A DNA stretch of 64,000 nt from Halomonas salipaludis. Lineage in GTDB: Bacteria; Pseudomonadota; Gammaproteobacteria; Pseudomonadales; Halomonadaceae. Shown here piece by piece: positions 20,587-32,226 of the stretch. The translations under genes and the position numbers were made by a program. Positions within the stretch are counted from its first letter, which is position 1. The number at the start of each line of letters is the position of its first letter. Below the pieces are notes generated by a model that saw only the letters and a list, made by a program, of their open reading frames with translations, had not been told where the DNA came from and made no database searches. The stretch spans positions 233,268 to 297,267 of the forward strand of contig NZ_NSKB01000008.1 of NCBI RefSeq assembly GCF_002286975.1, written 5' to 3'.

Positions 20587-21309
20587 CTACCCCAGTGTCG
20601 CCAGCGAGGGAAACCAGTCGACCATGATGCTGGAAAGCCGCGTCATGGTGCCCGAGACGATGGCGATGCCCATCAGGATGACGATCGTGCCGGCAACTGG
20701 GCGAGCATAGGCGCTCCACCTACCCAGACGTTGCCGATGCAGGGCGAATCGATTGATCAGCAGGGTACTGGCGAGAAAGGGTAGCGCCAGGCCCGCCGAG
20801 TAGGCGCTGAGATAGAGCATGCCGGCCTGGACACTGGCGGCACTGGAGGTGGCCATCAGGATGGCGCCCAGGATGGGGCCGATGCAGGGGGTCCAGCCGA
20901 TGGCGAAGGAGACCCCAAACACCGTCGCCGACAGCGGGGAGCCACCCTGGACGTTCGGTGTGAACTGCAGAGTGCGCTGGAACAGTGACAACCGGAACAC
21001 CCCGGTCATGAACAGGCCCAGCACGATCACCACCGTGCCGGCGACCCAGTTGAATTCCTGGCGATACCCCCGCATCAGTTGGCCGATACCGCTCGCGCCG
21101 AGCCCCAGCAGGATGAACACGATGCTGAAGCCGAAGATGAAGAAGACGCTGAGGATCAATGCCTCCAGCCGCCTGTCGGCCTTGCCGGCACTACCACCCG
21201 TGACCACCGACAGGTAGGCCGGTAACAGCGGCAGCGTGCAGGGCGAGAAGAAGGAGACCAACCCGCCGGCGAAGGCACCGATCAGACCGATAGAAGAGAG
21301 AGATTCCAA
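20587..21309 (-). CDS. ccdA: CcdA/DsbD-type thiol-electron transporter
   Basis: Six-TM membrane protein of 240 residues that passes electrons from cytoplasmic thioredoxin to periplasmic thiol proteins. The conserved Cys motifs are FFSPCTLPLLPAYLS and GWTPCIGPILGAIL. The start appears to be TTG at 21309 with AGGAAG about 9 nt upstream; I saw no better ATG. It is the first gene of the minus-strand copper operon behind a MerR-type promoter. A similar protein is coded at 36673. Confidence 0.9.
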   Translation of the reverse strand: MESLSSIGLIGAFAGGLVSFFSPCTLPLLPAYLSVVTGGSAGKADRRLEALILSVFFIFGFSIVFILLGLGASGIGQLMRGYRQEFNWVAGTVVIVLGLFMTGVFRLSLFQRTLQFTPNVQGGSPLSATVFGVSFAIGWTPCIGPILGAILMATSSAASVQAGMLYLSAYSAGLALPFLASTLLINRFALHRQRLGRWSAYARPVAGTIVILMGIAIVSGTMTRLSSIMVDWFPSLATLG

Positions 21310-21392
21310 GGCGTTACGCTTCCTGGGGGCAAGGTGCTCGATGCGAAGCAGCCTGGGGCCAGCCGCCTACTTCGGACATGGTTAGGCAGAGG

Positions 21393-21423
21393 ATTCTAAA
21401 GGTTGCGCCTACCTCAAGGTCAA
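21393..21423 (-). promoter_or_regulatory. CueR-like promoter of the ccdA-copA-oxidase operon
   Basis: On the minus strand, TTGACC (21418-21423) and TAGAAT (21393-21398) are separated by 19 bp. The spacer shows AGGTAGGCGCAACCT, an imperfect dyad of the copper-MerR type. Confidence 0.7.
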
Positions 21424-21482
21424 CCATGAATAAATACCTTTGGATATAACGCAAAAGAATATACTCCTTTCCTCGAAAGCCC

Positions 21483-21513
21483 TTGACCTTAAAGTTGACT
21501 TCAAGGATATCGT
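21483..21513 (+). promoter_or_regulatory. MerR-type promoter of the peroxiredoxin-regulator-copA genes
   Basis: TTGACC (21483-21488), a 19-bp spacer containing AAGTTGACTTCAAGG, and TATCGT (21508-21513). The dyad CCTTAAAGT/ACTTCAAGG is nearly the same as at 34046-34076. It is divergent from the promoter at 21393-21423. Confidence 0.75.
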
Positions 21514-21557
21514 GCGTAGTGCATCATCTGACACTTAGCAGAGATAAGGAAAGCGAG

Positions 21558-22190
21558 ATGACCCTACAGCTAGGGGAGATAGCTCCCGATTTCACGGTCG
21601 AATCCACCGAAGGCACGCTTGGCTTTCATCAGTGGCTGGGCAAGGACTGGGCCGTGCTGTTCTCGCACCCCGCCGATTATACGCCAGTCTGCACCACGGA
21701 ACTGGGCGCATTTGCCAGGCGTAAGGACGAGTTCGCCGCGCGTGGTGTCAAGCTGGTGGGGGTGTCGGTCGACCCCCTCGCTTCTCACCACGACTGGGCG
21801 GAGGATATTAAGCAGACCCAGGGCGCGGCCCTGAACTACCCCCTGCTGGCAGACGCGGACCAGGTGGTGGCTCAGTTGTATGGAATGATCCATCCGAAAG
21901 CCGACCCCAAGGTGACGGTGCGTACCGTCTTCATTATCGATTCCGACAAGAAAATCCGCCTGACCTTGACCTACCCGCCCAGCACCGGGCGTAACGTCGA
22001 CGAGATCCTGCGGGTCATCGACTCGCTCCAGCTAACCGACAAGCACAAGGTGGCCACCCCCGTCGACTGGCAAAACGGTGACGATGTCATCATCTTGCCG
22101 TCGCTCTCGGATGACGACGCCAAAGAACGTTTCCCCGAGGGTTGGAACGCCAAGACGTCCTACCTGCGAGTCGTGCGTCAACCGGACTAA
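21558..22190 (+). CDS. 1-Cys (Prx6-type) peroxiredoxin
   Basis: Cytosolic thiol peroxidase of 210 residues. The peroxidatic Cys is in HPADYTPVCTTELG; the long C-terminal domain (TPVDWQNGDDVIILPSLSDD) marks the Prx6 group. It starts at the ATG at 21558 (AAGGAA upstream). The promoter has a copper-type MerR operator, so it is probably induced with copA, which fits defence against copper-driven peroxide. It is followed by the MerR regulator and copA on the same strand. Confidence 0.92.
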   Translation: MTLQLGEIAPDFTVESTEGTLGFHQWLGKDWAVLFSHPADYTPVCTTELGAFARRKDEFAARGVKLVGVSVDPLASHHDWAEDIKQTQGAALNYPLLADADQVVAQLYGMIHPKADPKVTVRTVFIIDSDKKIRLTLTYPPSTGRNVDEILRVIDSLQLTDKHKVATPVDWQNGDDVIILPSLSDDDAKERFPEGWNAKTSYLRVVRQPD

Positions 22191-22272
22191 CGGAGCCACG
22201 GCTCGCGAATCAGGCCGCCTGTCCCAGACGGCCTGTCGGAAGCTCCGATTCACAGTGTCGTGAGGTGAAGCC

Positions 22273-22680
22273 ATGCAAACACTCAGTATCGGCGAGCTTG
22301 CCGAACGCAGCGGGGTCGCCAGCCAGGCGATTCGTTTCTACGAGAAAGAGAAACTCATGCCCGCCCCCCAGCGGACGGACGCCAATTATCGGCGTTATCC
22401 CCTGGATGCCGTGGCCAGGCTGCAATTCATCGTCCATGCCAAGCAGTGGGGCTTCACGCTCGAGGAAATCCGTGAGCTGTTGATCCTCCAGGATGCCAAC
22501 GGCGACCGGGCGCAGGCCAAGCGCATCGCCGGAGAGAAACTGCACAAGATCCGCGAGCAAATTCGACATCTCTCGCGGATCGAGGCCGTGTTGTCGAAAA
22601 CACTCAACGAATGTGCGGGCGAAGGGCCGATGCAGGAAGGCTGCCCGATCGTCGAGGCCATCGCCGAGAAGGCCGAATGA
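22273..22680 (+). CDS. cueR: CueR-like MerR-family regulator
   Basis: Transcription activator of 135 residues with helix-turn-helix IGELAERSGVASQAIRFYEKEKL. Metal cysteines 114 and 124 flank a loop (CAGEGPMQEGC). The third Cys found near residue 80 in Hg/Zn/Pb sensors is absent, as expected for a monovalent-metal (Cu+/Ag+) sensor. It is located between the peroxiredoxin and copA, likely one transcript. It is the best candidate to act at 21393-21513, and possibly at 34046; that is inference. Confidence 0.85.
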   Translation: MQTLSIGELAERSGVASQAIRFYEKEKLMPAPQRTDANYRRYPLDAVARLQFIVHAKQWGFTLEEIRELLILQDANGDRAQAKRIAGEKLHKIREQIRHLSRIEAVLSKTLNECAGEGPMQEGCPIVEAIAEKAE

Positions 22681-22768
22681 GCGACATCGTCGCCTCCGGC
22701 AGTGTAACGCCGGAGGCCCGAAGCGCGCACGCCGGGCCGGCAGGTAACCAAGCCAGGAGACCACAGTA

Positions 22769-25258
<2,490 letters not shown>

Positions 25259-25284
25259 GTAGCAAAATTTAATAGGAGACCAAG

Positions 25285-25419
25285 ATGATGGGAAGCGAAG
25301 CATGCACGTGGGGGATGGCGGGGATGGGGCTCATTTCCATCCTGCTGATTATTGCGTTGGTGCTTGGCGTCGCCGCGCTCGCCAAGTATCTGTTCTTCGG
25401 AAAGAAGCGTGATAGCTGA
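25285..25419 (+). CDS. 44-residue single-TM protein downstream of copA
   Basis: A short ORF starts at ATG 25285 with AGGAGA 5 nt upstream and ends at 25419. The product has one TM helix (GLISILLIIALVLGVAAL), a short N-terminus with Cys7 and several Met, and a basic C-terminus (FFGKKRDS). It follows copA by 26 bp and is probably co-transcribed. No known family was recognised. A role as a small partner of the ATPase is speculation. Confidence 0.6.
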   Translation: MMGSEACTWGMAGMGLISILLIIALVLGVAALAKYLFFGKKRDS

Positions 25420-25467
25420 CAACCAATCGCTACGACAGGTTCGATTCCCCGGATTGATCAGAGAGCG

Positions 25468-26313
25468 ATGAAGAGGCCGTTCATGAAGAAAATCATCTAC
25501 TCTACTTATTGCCTTGCTGTTGTAGGGCTGTTCGGTCTCATTACGCTCCCCGCTCTGGCGGAGGAAACGGGGGGCGATTCTCTTGAAGGCCACCAGGCCA
25601 TTAGTACAGCCGATACTGGAACACCCCTACCCGCATCGATTACGGCATTATTGGATCAAGGACTCAAATTCCACGGAACCTTTAATGCCCCGGGAGATAT
25701 ACAAGGTTATGCCTTGTCCTATGATAATGAGCCCGTGGCGGCTTATATTCCCTCCACTTCCGACCATGCCATCATCGGTACCTTAATTGATCCTCAGGGC
25801 AACGCTGTAATGGAAAACCAACTTCAAGCTCTGGTGCTGGAACCGATGCTGGAAGCTACCTGGAGCGCGTTCGAGGACACTCGCTTTATTCCGGAAGGAT
25901 CTGATAGTGCGTCACATATCGTGTATACGCTGACCGACCCCAACTGTCCCTACTGCAATGCGCTGTGGAAGAGTTCACGGTCTCTAATCGATCAAGGTGA
26001 GCTTCAGCTTCGTCATGTGCTGGTCGGCGTTCTGTCAGAGGACAGTCTCCGCAAGGCGGCCGCGATCCTTGAGTCGAATGACCCAACCAAAGCCCTCGAA
26101 ACCCATGAATTGAACTTCCGCAATGGCGGCATCAGTCCGGTGGTGCCGTCGGAGGAGAGTCGAGCGCTTCTTAGGCGGCATGCCCAGCTCATGCGCGAGG
26201 CCGGCGCCACGGGAACGCCGACCAGCTATTACCGCGATGAAGAAGGTAATGTGCAGCGCATCAATGGTGCGGTGTCGACCGACCGGCTTCGCGACATATT
26301 GGGTGTCGAATGA
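25468..26313 (+). CDS. dsbG: DsbG/DsbC-like thiol isomerase
   Basis: Periplasmic thiol:disulfide protein of 281 residues. The signal peptide (AVVGLFGLITLPALA) is followed by a dimerisation part and a thioredoxin domain with TDPNCPYCNALW (Cys160, Cys163), close to the DsbG CPYC site, and the cis-Pro region ATGTPTSYY. It rescues proteins with oxidised or misbridged cysteines. An ATG five codons downstream is an alternative start. The first part of the gene is noticeably richer in A+T than its neighbours, a possible sign of separate origin. Confidence 0.88.
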   Translation: MKRPFMKKIIYSTYCLAVVGLFGLITLPALAEETGGDSLEGHQAISTADTGTPLPASITALLDQGLKFHGTFNAPGDIQGYALSYDNEPVAAYIPSTSDHAIIGTLIDPQGNAVMENQLQALVLEPMLEATWSAFEDTRFIPEGSDSASHIVYTLTDPNCPYCNALWKSSRSLIDQGELQLRHVLVGVLSEDSLRKAAAILESNDPTKALETHELNFRNGGISPVVPSEESRALLRRHAQLMREAGATGTPTSYYRDEEGNVQRINGAVSTDRLRDILGVE

Positions 26314-26343
26314 CACGCCATAACGGCACAGGGGTGACATGAG

Positions 26344-27069
26344 ATGTCATCTCACACAACTGAGATGAGTATGGCAAGCACGCTCGGTGTAAAGCACAGG
26401 CTCATATTGGGAGCTTCTGTGCTGATTGGCTTGGTGACCCTCTATTGGATCCTGATGGAGACCGGTGCCTTATCGACGCTCACCAATAAGCAGGCTCTGC
26501 GTGAGTGGGTTGGCCAGTTGGGGGTCTGGGGGCCATTGACCATTATCGCCATGATGATAGCGGCCATTGTCATGAGCCCGATACCCAGTGGGCCGATAGC
26601 CATGGTGGCCGGTGCAATCTACGGCCCTCTATGGGGAACGGTGTATGTGGTCCTCGGTGCCGAGGCCGGCGCGCTGCTCGCCTTCGGCATTGCCCGCCTG
26701 CTCGGCTACGAGGTGATCCATCGCTGGTCGCGTATACGTCCCATGTTGGACTGGCTGGGAAAGGAGCGCTCTCAAACCGGGTTGATGCTCGTCGTATTCG
26801 CATCGCGATTGGTGCCATTCATTTCGTTCGATGCCGTCAGCTACGCGGCGGGCCTGACACCGCTGGCCTTCTGGCGTTTCTTGATTGCCACGCTGGCCGG
26901 GGTGGTTCCGACGGCGTACTTGATCGTCATGTTCGGCGAAGTACTGATTACCGCCGACTCCCGCGGTCTCACGGTCGCGTTGATTCTGCTCAGCGGTATC
27001 ACGCTCCTGCCGCTCCTGGCGAAACTCGTTTGGGCTCTGCATCGAAAGCGACGGACTAGCTCCAATTGA
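26344..27069 (+). CDS. TVP38/TMEM64-family membrane protein
   Basis: Membrane protein of 241 residues with the SNARE-associated/DedA-like core. Family features are MSPIPSGPIAMVAGAIYGPLWG and RLVPFISFDAVSYAAGLTPL. The family is tied to lipid scrambling or envelope homeostasis, and members often lie beside metal genes; the exact role is not known. It follows the DsbG-like gene in the same direction. Confidence 0.88.
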   Translation: MSSHTTEMSMASTLGVKHRLILGASVLIGLVTLYWILMETGALSTLTNKQALREWVGQLGVWGPLTIIAMMIAAIVMSPIPSGPIAMVAGAIYGPLWGTVYVVLGAEAGALLAFGIARLLGYEVIHRWSRIRPMLDWLGKERSQTGLMLVVFASRLVPFISFDAVSYAAGLTPLAFWRFLIATLAGVVPTAYLIVMFGEVLITADSRGLTVALILLSGITLLPLLAKLVWALHRKRRTSSN

Positions 27070-27128
27070 CGGCTGCCGATGCCGATTGCCTCGTCCCATG
27101 AAATCACGCGACTCAAGACGGAATCACC

Positions 27129-29117
27129 ATGCTCGTCAAAATCATTCCTGAACTCGGTCTCTTCGCGCTGATCATGGCGCTGGGCCTGGCGTTTATACAG
27201 GCGCTGGCTCCGTTAGCGGGTGTCACGCTCCGCCGCCCACTCTGGATGGCCTTCGCCGAGCCCATGGCATGGGGGCAGTTCGCCTTCTTGCTGGTGGCCT
27301 ATGCCAGCCTGACCGCGAGCTTCCTGCTCGATGATTTCAGTGTGTCCTATGTGGCCAACAACTCCAACTCGATGCTGCCGTGGTATTACAAGCTCACGGC
27401 GGTGTGGGGGGGACACGAAGGCTCGGTGCTGCTATGGAGCCTGATCCTCAGCGGCTGGGGCTTCGCCGTCAGCCTGTTCTCGCGCAACCTGCCGCGTGAC
27501 ATGCTGGCCCGTGTCTTGGGGGTCATGGGCATGGTCAGCACCGGATTCTTGCTGTTCATCCTGATCACGTCGAGCCCTTTTGAACGTCTGCTGCCGGGAG
27601 TGCCTCAGGACGGCGCCGATCTCAACCCGCTGCTACAGGACGTCGGGCTGATCTTCCATCCCCCCATGCTCTATATGGGCTATGTGGGCTTCTCGGTGGC
27701 CTTCGCCTTTGCCATCGCTGCCTTGCTGGGAGGACGGCTCGATGCCGCCTGGACACGCTGGGTGCGGCCCTGGACCAATATTGCTTGGGCCTTCCTCACC
27801 ATGGGCATCGCGCTGGGTAGTTGGTGGGCCTACTACGAGCTGGGGTGGGGCGGCTGGTGGTTTTGGGACCCGGTGGAGAACGCCTCGTTCCTGCCCTGGC
27901 TGACCGGGACGGCGCTCATCCATTCGCTGGCGGTCACGGAAAAGCGTGGCACCTTCAAGAGCTGGACCGCCCTGCTGGCGATCTTTACCTTTTCGCTGTC
28001 GCTGCTGGGCACCTTCCTGGTGCGCTCCGGGGTGCTGACGTCGGTGCATGCCTTCGCCAATGACCCGTCACGGGGCATCTTCATTCTGGCACTGCTGGGG
28101 TTCACGGTGGGCGCTTCCTTGCTGATCTTTGCCCTGCGTGCGCCGCGGATGAGCGGCAATGTGGGCTTCGGCTGGCTATCTCGTGATGCGCTGTTGCTGA
28201 TCAACAATATCCTCTTGGTCGTCATGACCGTGACCGTTTTGCTGGGCACGGTCTATCCGCTGATTCTCGATGCCCTGGGGCTGGGCAAGATCAGCGTCGG
28301 CCCACCGTACTTTAATACGCTATTCGTGCCGCTGACCGTGCTGCTGTGCGCCTTCATGGGGCTAGGCCCCGTGGCGCGCTGGAAGCAGATGGCGGGGCGC
28401 GAGTTGATGCGCCGACTACTTTGGTCCGGCATCGCCGCGCTGATCATGGCGGCGGCGGTTCCGTTCATCTACGGCGGAGAATGGAACGCCGCCGTGGCGC
28501 TGGGGCTGGTCATGGCCCTGTGGGTCGTGCTGGCGTTGATCCGTGACCTGTTCGACAAGACCCGCCATGCCTCCTCACCCCTGGCCGGCTTGCGCAAGCT
28601 GTCGCTGGCGCATTGGGGCATGGTAGTCGGCCATCTGGGCATGGCCATCACCATCGTGGGCGTGGCCATGGTGTCGAACTATGCCATCGAGCGTAACGTA
28701 CGTCTTGCCGTGGGGGAGCGTGTCGAGATAGGCGGTTACAGCTTCACCATGACCGACCTGAGCGAGCGCCGCGGTCCCAATTTTCTGGCCGATACGGCAA
28801 CCCTTGAGGTGGCACGTGATGGCCAGCATGTCACCACCCTACGGCCCGAGAAGCGATTGTATATTGCCCGCGGTCAGCCCATGACCGACGTCGCCCTGCG
28901 CCCTGGGCTGCTGCAGGACATTTACGTGGCGCTGGGCGAAGACTTGGGTGACGGTGCCTGGGCCATGCGAATCCAGATCAAGCCGTTCGTACGCTGGCTC
29001 TGGCTGGGGGCGTTGTTGATGGCCACTGGCGGTCTGCTGGCGGTGGCGGACCGTCGCTATCGGCGTCAGCGCTCAGTGCCAGCTGACTCCACTCTCCTCC
29101 GTGAGGTCCATACATGA
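27129..29117 (+). CDS. ccmF: Cytochrome c-type heme lyase subunit CcmF
   Basis: Large membrane protein of 662 residues that attaches heme to apocytochrome c. The tryptophan-rich heme-handling motif GWGGWWFWDPVENASFLPWL is present, along with about 14 TM helices and a C-terminal periplasmic domain. It overlaps ccmG by 4 bp. This is a System I gene, but ccmABCDE are not seen in the window, so it must rely on a heme-delivery set elsewhere, or only repairs or adds to it. Confidence 0.95.
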   Translation: MLVKIIPELGLFALIMALGLAFIQALAPLAGVTLRRPLWMAFAEPMAWGQFAFLLVAYASLTASFLLDDFSVSYVANNSNSMLPWYYKLTAVWGGHEGSVLLWSLILSGWGFAVSLFSRNLPRDMLARVLGVMGMVSTGFLLFILITSSPFERLLPGVPQDGADLNPLLQDVGLIFHPPMLYMGYVGFSVAFAFAIAALLGGRLDAAWTRWVRPWTNIAWAFLTMGIALGSWWAYYELGWGGWWFWDPVENASFLPWLTGTALIHSLAVTEKRGTFKSWTALLAIFTFSLSLLGTFLVRSGVLTSVHAFANDPSRGIFILALLGFTVGASLLIFALRAPRMSGNVGFGWLSRDALLLINNILLVVMTVTVLLGTVYPLILDALGLGKISVGPPYFNTLFVPLTVLLCAFMGLGPVARWKQMAGRELMRRLLWSGIAALIMAAAVPFIYGGEWNAAVALGLVMALWVVLALIRDLFDKTRHASSPLAGLRKLSLAHWGMVVGHLGMAITIVGVAMVSNYAIERNVRLAVGERVEIGGYSFTMTDLSERRGPNFLADTATLEVARDGQHVTTLRPEKRLYIARGQPMTDVALRPGLLQDIYVALGEDLGDGAWAMRIQIKPFVRWLWLGALLMATGGLLAVADRRYRRQRSVPADSTLLREVHT

Positions 29118-29638
29118 AACGGCGACTGTTACTGCTTTTCCCCTTGCTGGTTTTCCTGGGACTGGGTTTCTTTCTCTACCGAGGCTTGGCCATGGATCCC
29201 AGTGCCCGCAATTCGGCACTGCTAGCCCAGCAGTTTCCTGCCTTTTCCCTCTCGACACTGAAGGATCCCGGTGCCCGGGTCGATGAGTCGCTGTTGCACG
29301 GGCAGGTCACGCTGGTCAATGTCTGGGCCGAGTGGTGCCCGACCTGCAAGGAGGAAATGCCCCAGCTGCTGACACTCGCTGAGCGCGGCGTGCGCTTGGT
29401 CGGCATCAACTACAAGGACACCCGCGTCAAGGGGCGGGAGTTTCTCGACGAGTTCGGCGACCCCTTCGAAGTCAATATCTTCGATCCGGATGGCGATCTG
29501 GGGTTCGAGCTCGGCGTCTACGGTGTGCCGGAGACCTTCCTCGTCGATGCCGAGGGCATCATTCGCTATAAGCACACGGGCTATATCACTCCCGAGGATG
29601 TCGAACGTGTCGTGCAGGAGGTGGGCAAATGGCGTTGA
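29114..29638 (+). CDS. ccmG: Thiol:disulfide protein CcmG/DsbE
   Basis: Membrane-anchored periplasmic thioredoxin of 174 residues that reduces apocytochrome CxxCH thiols. One N-terminal TM anchor is followed by WAEWCPTCKEEMP and the cis-Pro loop YGVPETFLVD, both standard. It overlaps ccmF and ccmH at its ends, indicating one operon. Confidence 0.95.
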   Translation: MKRRLLLLFPLLVFLGLGFFLYRGLAMDPSARNSALLAQQFPAFSLSTLKDPGARVDESLLHGQVTLVNVWAEWCPTCKEEMPQLLTLAERGVRLVGINYKDTRVKGREFLDEFGDPFEVNIFDPDGDLGFELGVYGVPETFLVDAEGIIRYKHTGYITPEDVERVVQEVGKWR

Positions 29639-30105
29639 TGACCCGGGCCGGCCTGCTGTTGCTCTTGTTGATAACGTCGGTCCCTGTGCTGGCGGATTCG
29701 GCTATCGAGGTGCGTGACTTCGAGAGGCCAGTAATGGCCGAACGCTATCGTGATCTTACTGCCTCATTGCGCTGCCCCAAATGCGATGCCCAGGCCATCG
29801 ACAGCTCCAACTCTCCGGTGGCTGCCGACATGCGCGAACGCGTTGCAGATTTGTTACGCGAAGGGCGATCCGATAAAGAAATCCTCGATTACATGGTCGC
29901 ACGCTTCGGCGAATTCGTGCTTTATAACCCGCGACTCGACGAGCGTACCTGGCTGCTATGGGGATTGCCGTTCGTGCTGGTGATGATCGGGGCGTTTATC
30001 GTGGCGGTCTTCGTCCGCAAACGAAAGCATGCCCAGGCTCGAGCGCTCAGCGCCGAGGAGCGCGAGTACCTCAATGCCCTGTTTAACCGCGAGGGGAGCG
30101 AATGA
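29629..30105 (+). CDS. ccmH: Cytochrome c maturation protein CcmH
   Basis: Membrane-bound periplasmic thiol protein of 158 residues. After a signal peptide it has the motif LRCPKCDAQAIDSSNSPVA with the LRCxxC site; the family usually reads LRCPxCQ, so Asp replaces Gln here. A C-terminal TM helix (WGLPFVLVMIGAFIVAVFV) follows. It works with CcmG and CcmF on apocytochrome thiols. It overlaps ccmI by 4 bp. Confidence 0.93.
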   Translation: MALMTRAGLLLLLLITSVPVLADSAIEVRDFERPVMAERYRDLTASLRCPKCDAQAIDSSNSPVAADMRERVADLLREGRSDKEILDYMVARFGEFVLYNPRLDERTWLLWGLPFVLVMIGAFIVAVFVRKRKHAQARALSAEEREYLNALFNREGSE

Positions 30106-31349
30106 ATCTGCTCTGGTTGGGCATCGCCCTGTTACTGTTGCCTGCCCTGTGGCTCGTGATCCTGCCGCTGAGACGGACCCGCCCGCTGCACGATGCTCAG
30201 CAGGCCTTCGAAACCAAGCAGCGCACCGATGCCCAGAACGTGGCGGTCTATCGTCAGCGCCTGGCCTCGCTGGAAACGGCCCATGCACGCGGCGAACTCG
30301 ACACCGCGCGAGTCGAGGAGGGTCGGCTGGAGCTCGAACGCAGCCTGCTCGAGGATACCCAGGTACGCCGACGCACACCGCTCAACCCCCCCCAGGCCGG
30401 ACGGTTGTTGGTGCCGCTGGTGATGGTAGCGTTGGTGGTGGCCAGTCTGCTCTGGTATCAACGGGAAGGCGCCGAGGGCGATCTGGCACTGTATGCCGTG
30501 CATCAGGAGGTGCGCAACTCGCCTGACGGCTCGTTGGCGATGCTGATCGAGCGGCTCGAGGAGCAGGCCAAGCGACAGCCGGACAATCCCAAGGTGTGGA
30601 TGTCGCTGTTTCCGCTGTACCGGGACAGCAATCGGGGACGTGATGCCATCGCCGCGCTCGAGCGCCTGATCGAGCTGGAGGGTCGACAGCCTTCCCTGCT
30701 GGCGCAATTGGCACAGATCCAATTCTTCGTCGCTAACCGCTCGCTGACCGACGAGGTCCAGGCACTGGTCGACGAAACCCTCGGTCAGGATCCACGCCAG
30801 CCCACCGTGCTCGGCATGCTGGGCATCCATGCCTTCGATCGCGCCCGCTATGAAGAGGCTATCGATTACTGGCGACGCGCGATCGCCGGCTTCGACGACC
30901 CCGGCTCGGCGGAAGCGCTGCGGGAGGGCATTGCCGTGGCACAACAGCGCCTGGACGCCTCGTCCGACCAGGTCGATGCCCATCAGGCCGCGCAGGACGG
31001 CGCGTCGCTCGCGGTCAGGGTCGGCCTCGCCGAATCGCTCCGCGAGCGGGCCGCACCGGGCGACACGGTGTTCGTCATCGCCCGCGACGTGGCCGGTGAA
31101 TTGCCGCCACTGGCGGTGGAGCGGGTCACGGTTAGCGACCTGCCACTCAAAGTGACCTTGGGCGACAACAATGCCATGACACCCCGGGCGCGACTCTCCC
31201 AAGTCAATGAGGTGCGCCTGACGGCGCGCGTCTCCGCATCGGACGAAGCCACCCCGCAGCCAGGCGATCTTGTCGGCGAGGCGGGACCGGTGACACTCGG
31301 CGAGTCGGACTCGCCGGTCGAAATTTCCATCGATCGCATCGTTGACTAG
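30102..31349 (+). CDS. ccmI: Cytochrome c biogenesis protein CcmI (CycH-like)
   Basis: Apocytochrome chaperone of 415 residues. Two N-terminal TM helices flank a cytoplasmic coiled-coil region (LASLETAHARGELDTARVE). A periplasmic C-terminal part has TPR-like helices (NPKVWMSLFPLYRDSNRGRD) and a cytochrome-binding domain rich in charged residues. It is the last of ccmFGHI. An intergenic gap of 64 bp leads to lgt. Confidence 0.9.
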   Translation: MNLLWLGIALLLLPALWLVILPLRRTRPLHDAQQAFETKQRTDAQNVAVYRQRLASLETAHARGELDTARVEEGRLELERSLLEDTQVRRRTPLNPPQAGRLLVPLVMVALVVASLLWYQREGAEGDLALYAVHQEVRNSPDGSLAMLIERLEEQAKRQPDNPKVWMSLFPLYRDSNRGRDAIAALERLIELEGRQPSLLAQLAQIQFFVANRSLTDEVQALVDETLGQDPRQPTVLGMLGIHAFDRARYEEAIDYWRRAIAGFDDPGSAEALREGIAVAQQRLDASSDQVDAHQAAQDGASLAVRVGLAESLRERAAPGDTVFVIARDVAGELPPLAVERVTVSDLPLKVTLGDNNAMTPRARLSQVNEVRLTARVSASDEATPQPGDLVGEAGPVTLGESDSPVEISIDRIVD

Positions 31350-31413
31350 CCAGGCTGATCGTAAACGCAGTCTCGGCAACGCGACTTGGCTGTCAGAGCA
31401 TTAAGGAAGAACC

Positions 31414-32226
31414 ATGCTGCAATACCCTCAGATTGATCCCGTGGCCATTTCCCTTGGTCCCGTGCAGATTCACTGGTATGGCCTGATGTACGTGGTCGGG
31501 CTGGTCGCCGCCTGGTGGTTGGGGCGTCGTCGTGCTCACCGCCTGGGCCTAAGCCACGATGATATCGGCGATCTGATCTTTTACGGCGCCCTAGGAATCA
31601 TCCTCGGTGGTCGCCTAGGTTATGCGCTGTTCTACGGGCTCGAGCAACTTCTTGCCAACCCCTTGTGGCTCTTCAGAATCTGGGACGGCGGCATGAGCTT
31701 TCATGGCGGCCTGGCCGGCGTACTGATCGCTTCACTATTGTTTGCCCGCAAGCACCGCCTGGCCTTCTTTCAGTTGACCGATTTCATCGCCCCGCTGGTG
31801 CCGATCGGCCTGGGGGCTGGGCGCCTCGGCAACTTCATCAATCACGAGTTGCCGGGAAGGGTCAGCGAGGTCCCTTGGGCCATGGCCTTCCCTCCCATGA
31901 TGGGGCTGGGGCCGGAACCGCGCCACCCTTCAGCGCTTTATGAGTTCGCCTTGGAAGGCGTGGTGCTGTTCGCCGTGCTGTGGTGGTTGTCGCGTCGACC
32001 CCGCCAGCGAGGCCTCATCTCGGGGCTGTTCCTGCTCCTGTACGGCGCCTTCCGCTTCGCCGTGGAGTTCGTGCGCCTGCCCGACCCCCAGCTGGGGTTC
32101 ATCGCCTTCGGCTGGCTGACCATGGGGCAACTGTTGACCCTGCCGATGCTCATCGCGGGGCTGGCCCTGGTCGTCTGGTCAATGCGTCAGCCAGTGGATA
32201 GGGCGAAAGCGGCGGCGGCCTCATGA
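31414..32226 (+). CDS. lgt: Prolipoprotein diacylglyceryl transferase, probably accessory copy
   Basis: Inner-membrane enzyme of 270 residues that adds diacylglycerol to the lipobox Cys of prolipoproteins. The signature [16 protein letters not shown] is present, with [13 protein letters not shown] and RHPSALYEF. It ends by overlapping the DsbD alpha-domain gene by 4 bp. Most genomes have one lgt elsewhere, so this is likely a second copy that pairs with lspA at 11861. That both lipoprotein enzymes occur in a metal region is notable. Confidence 0.92.
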   Translation: MLQYPQIDPVAISLGPVQIHWYGLMYVVGLVAAWWLGRRRAHRLGLSHDDIGDLIFYGALGIILGGRLGYALFYGLEQLLANPLWLFRIWDGGMSFHGGLAGVLIASLLFARKHRLAFFQLTDFIAPLVPIGLGAGRLGNFINHELPGRVSEVPWAMAFPPMMGLGPEPRHPSALYEFALEGVVLFAVLWWLSRRPRQRGLISGLFLLLYGAFRFAVEFVRLPDPQLGFIAFGWLTMGQLLTLPMLIAGLALVVWSMRQPVDRAKAAAAS

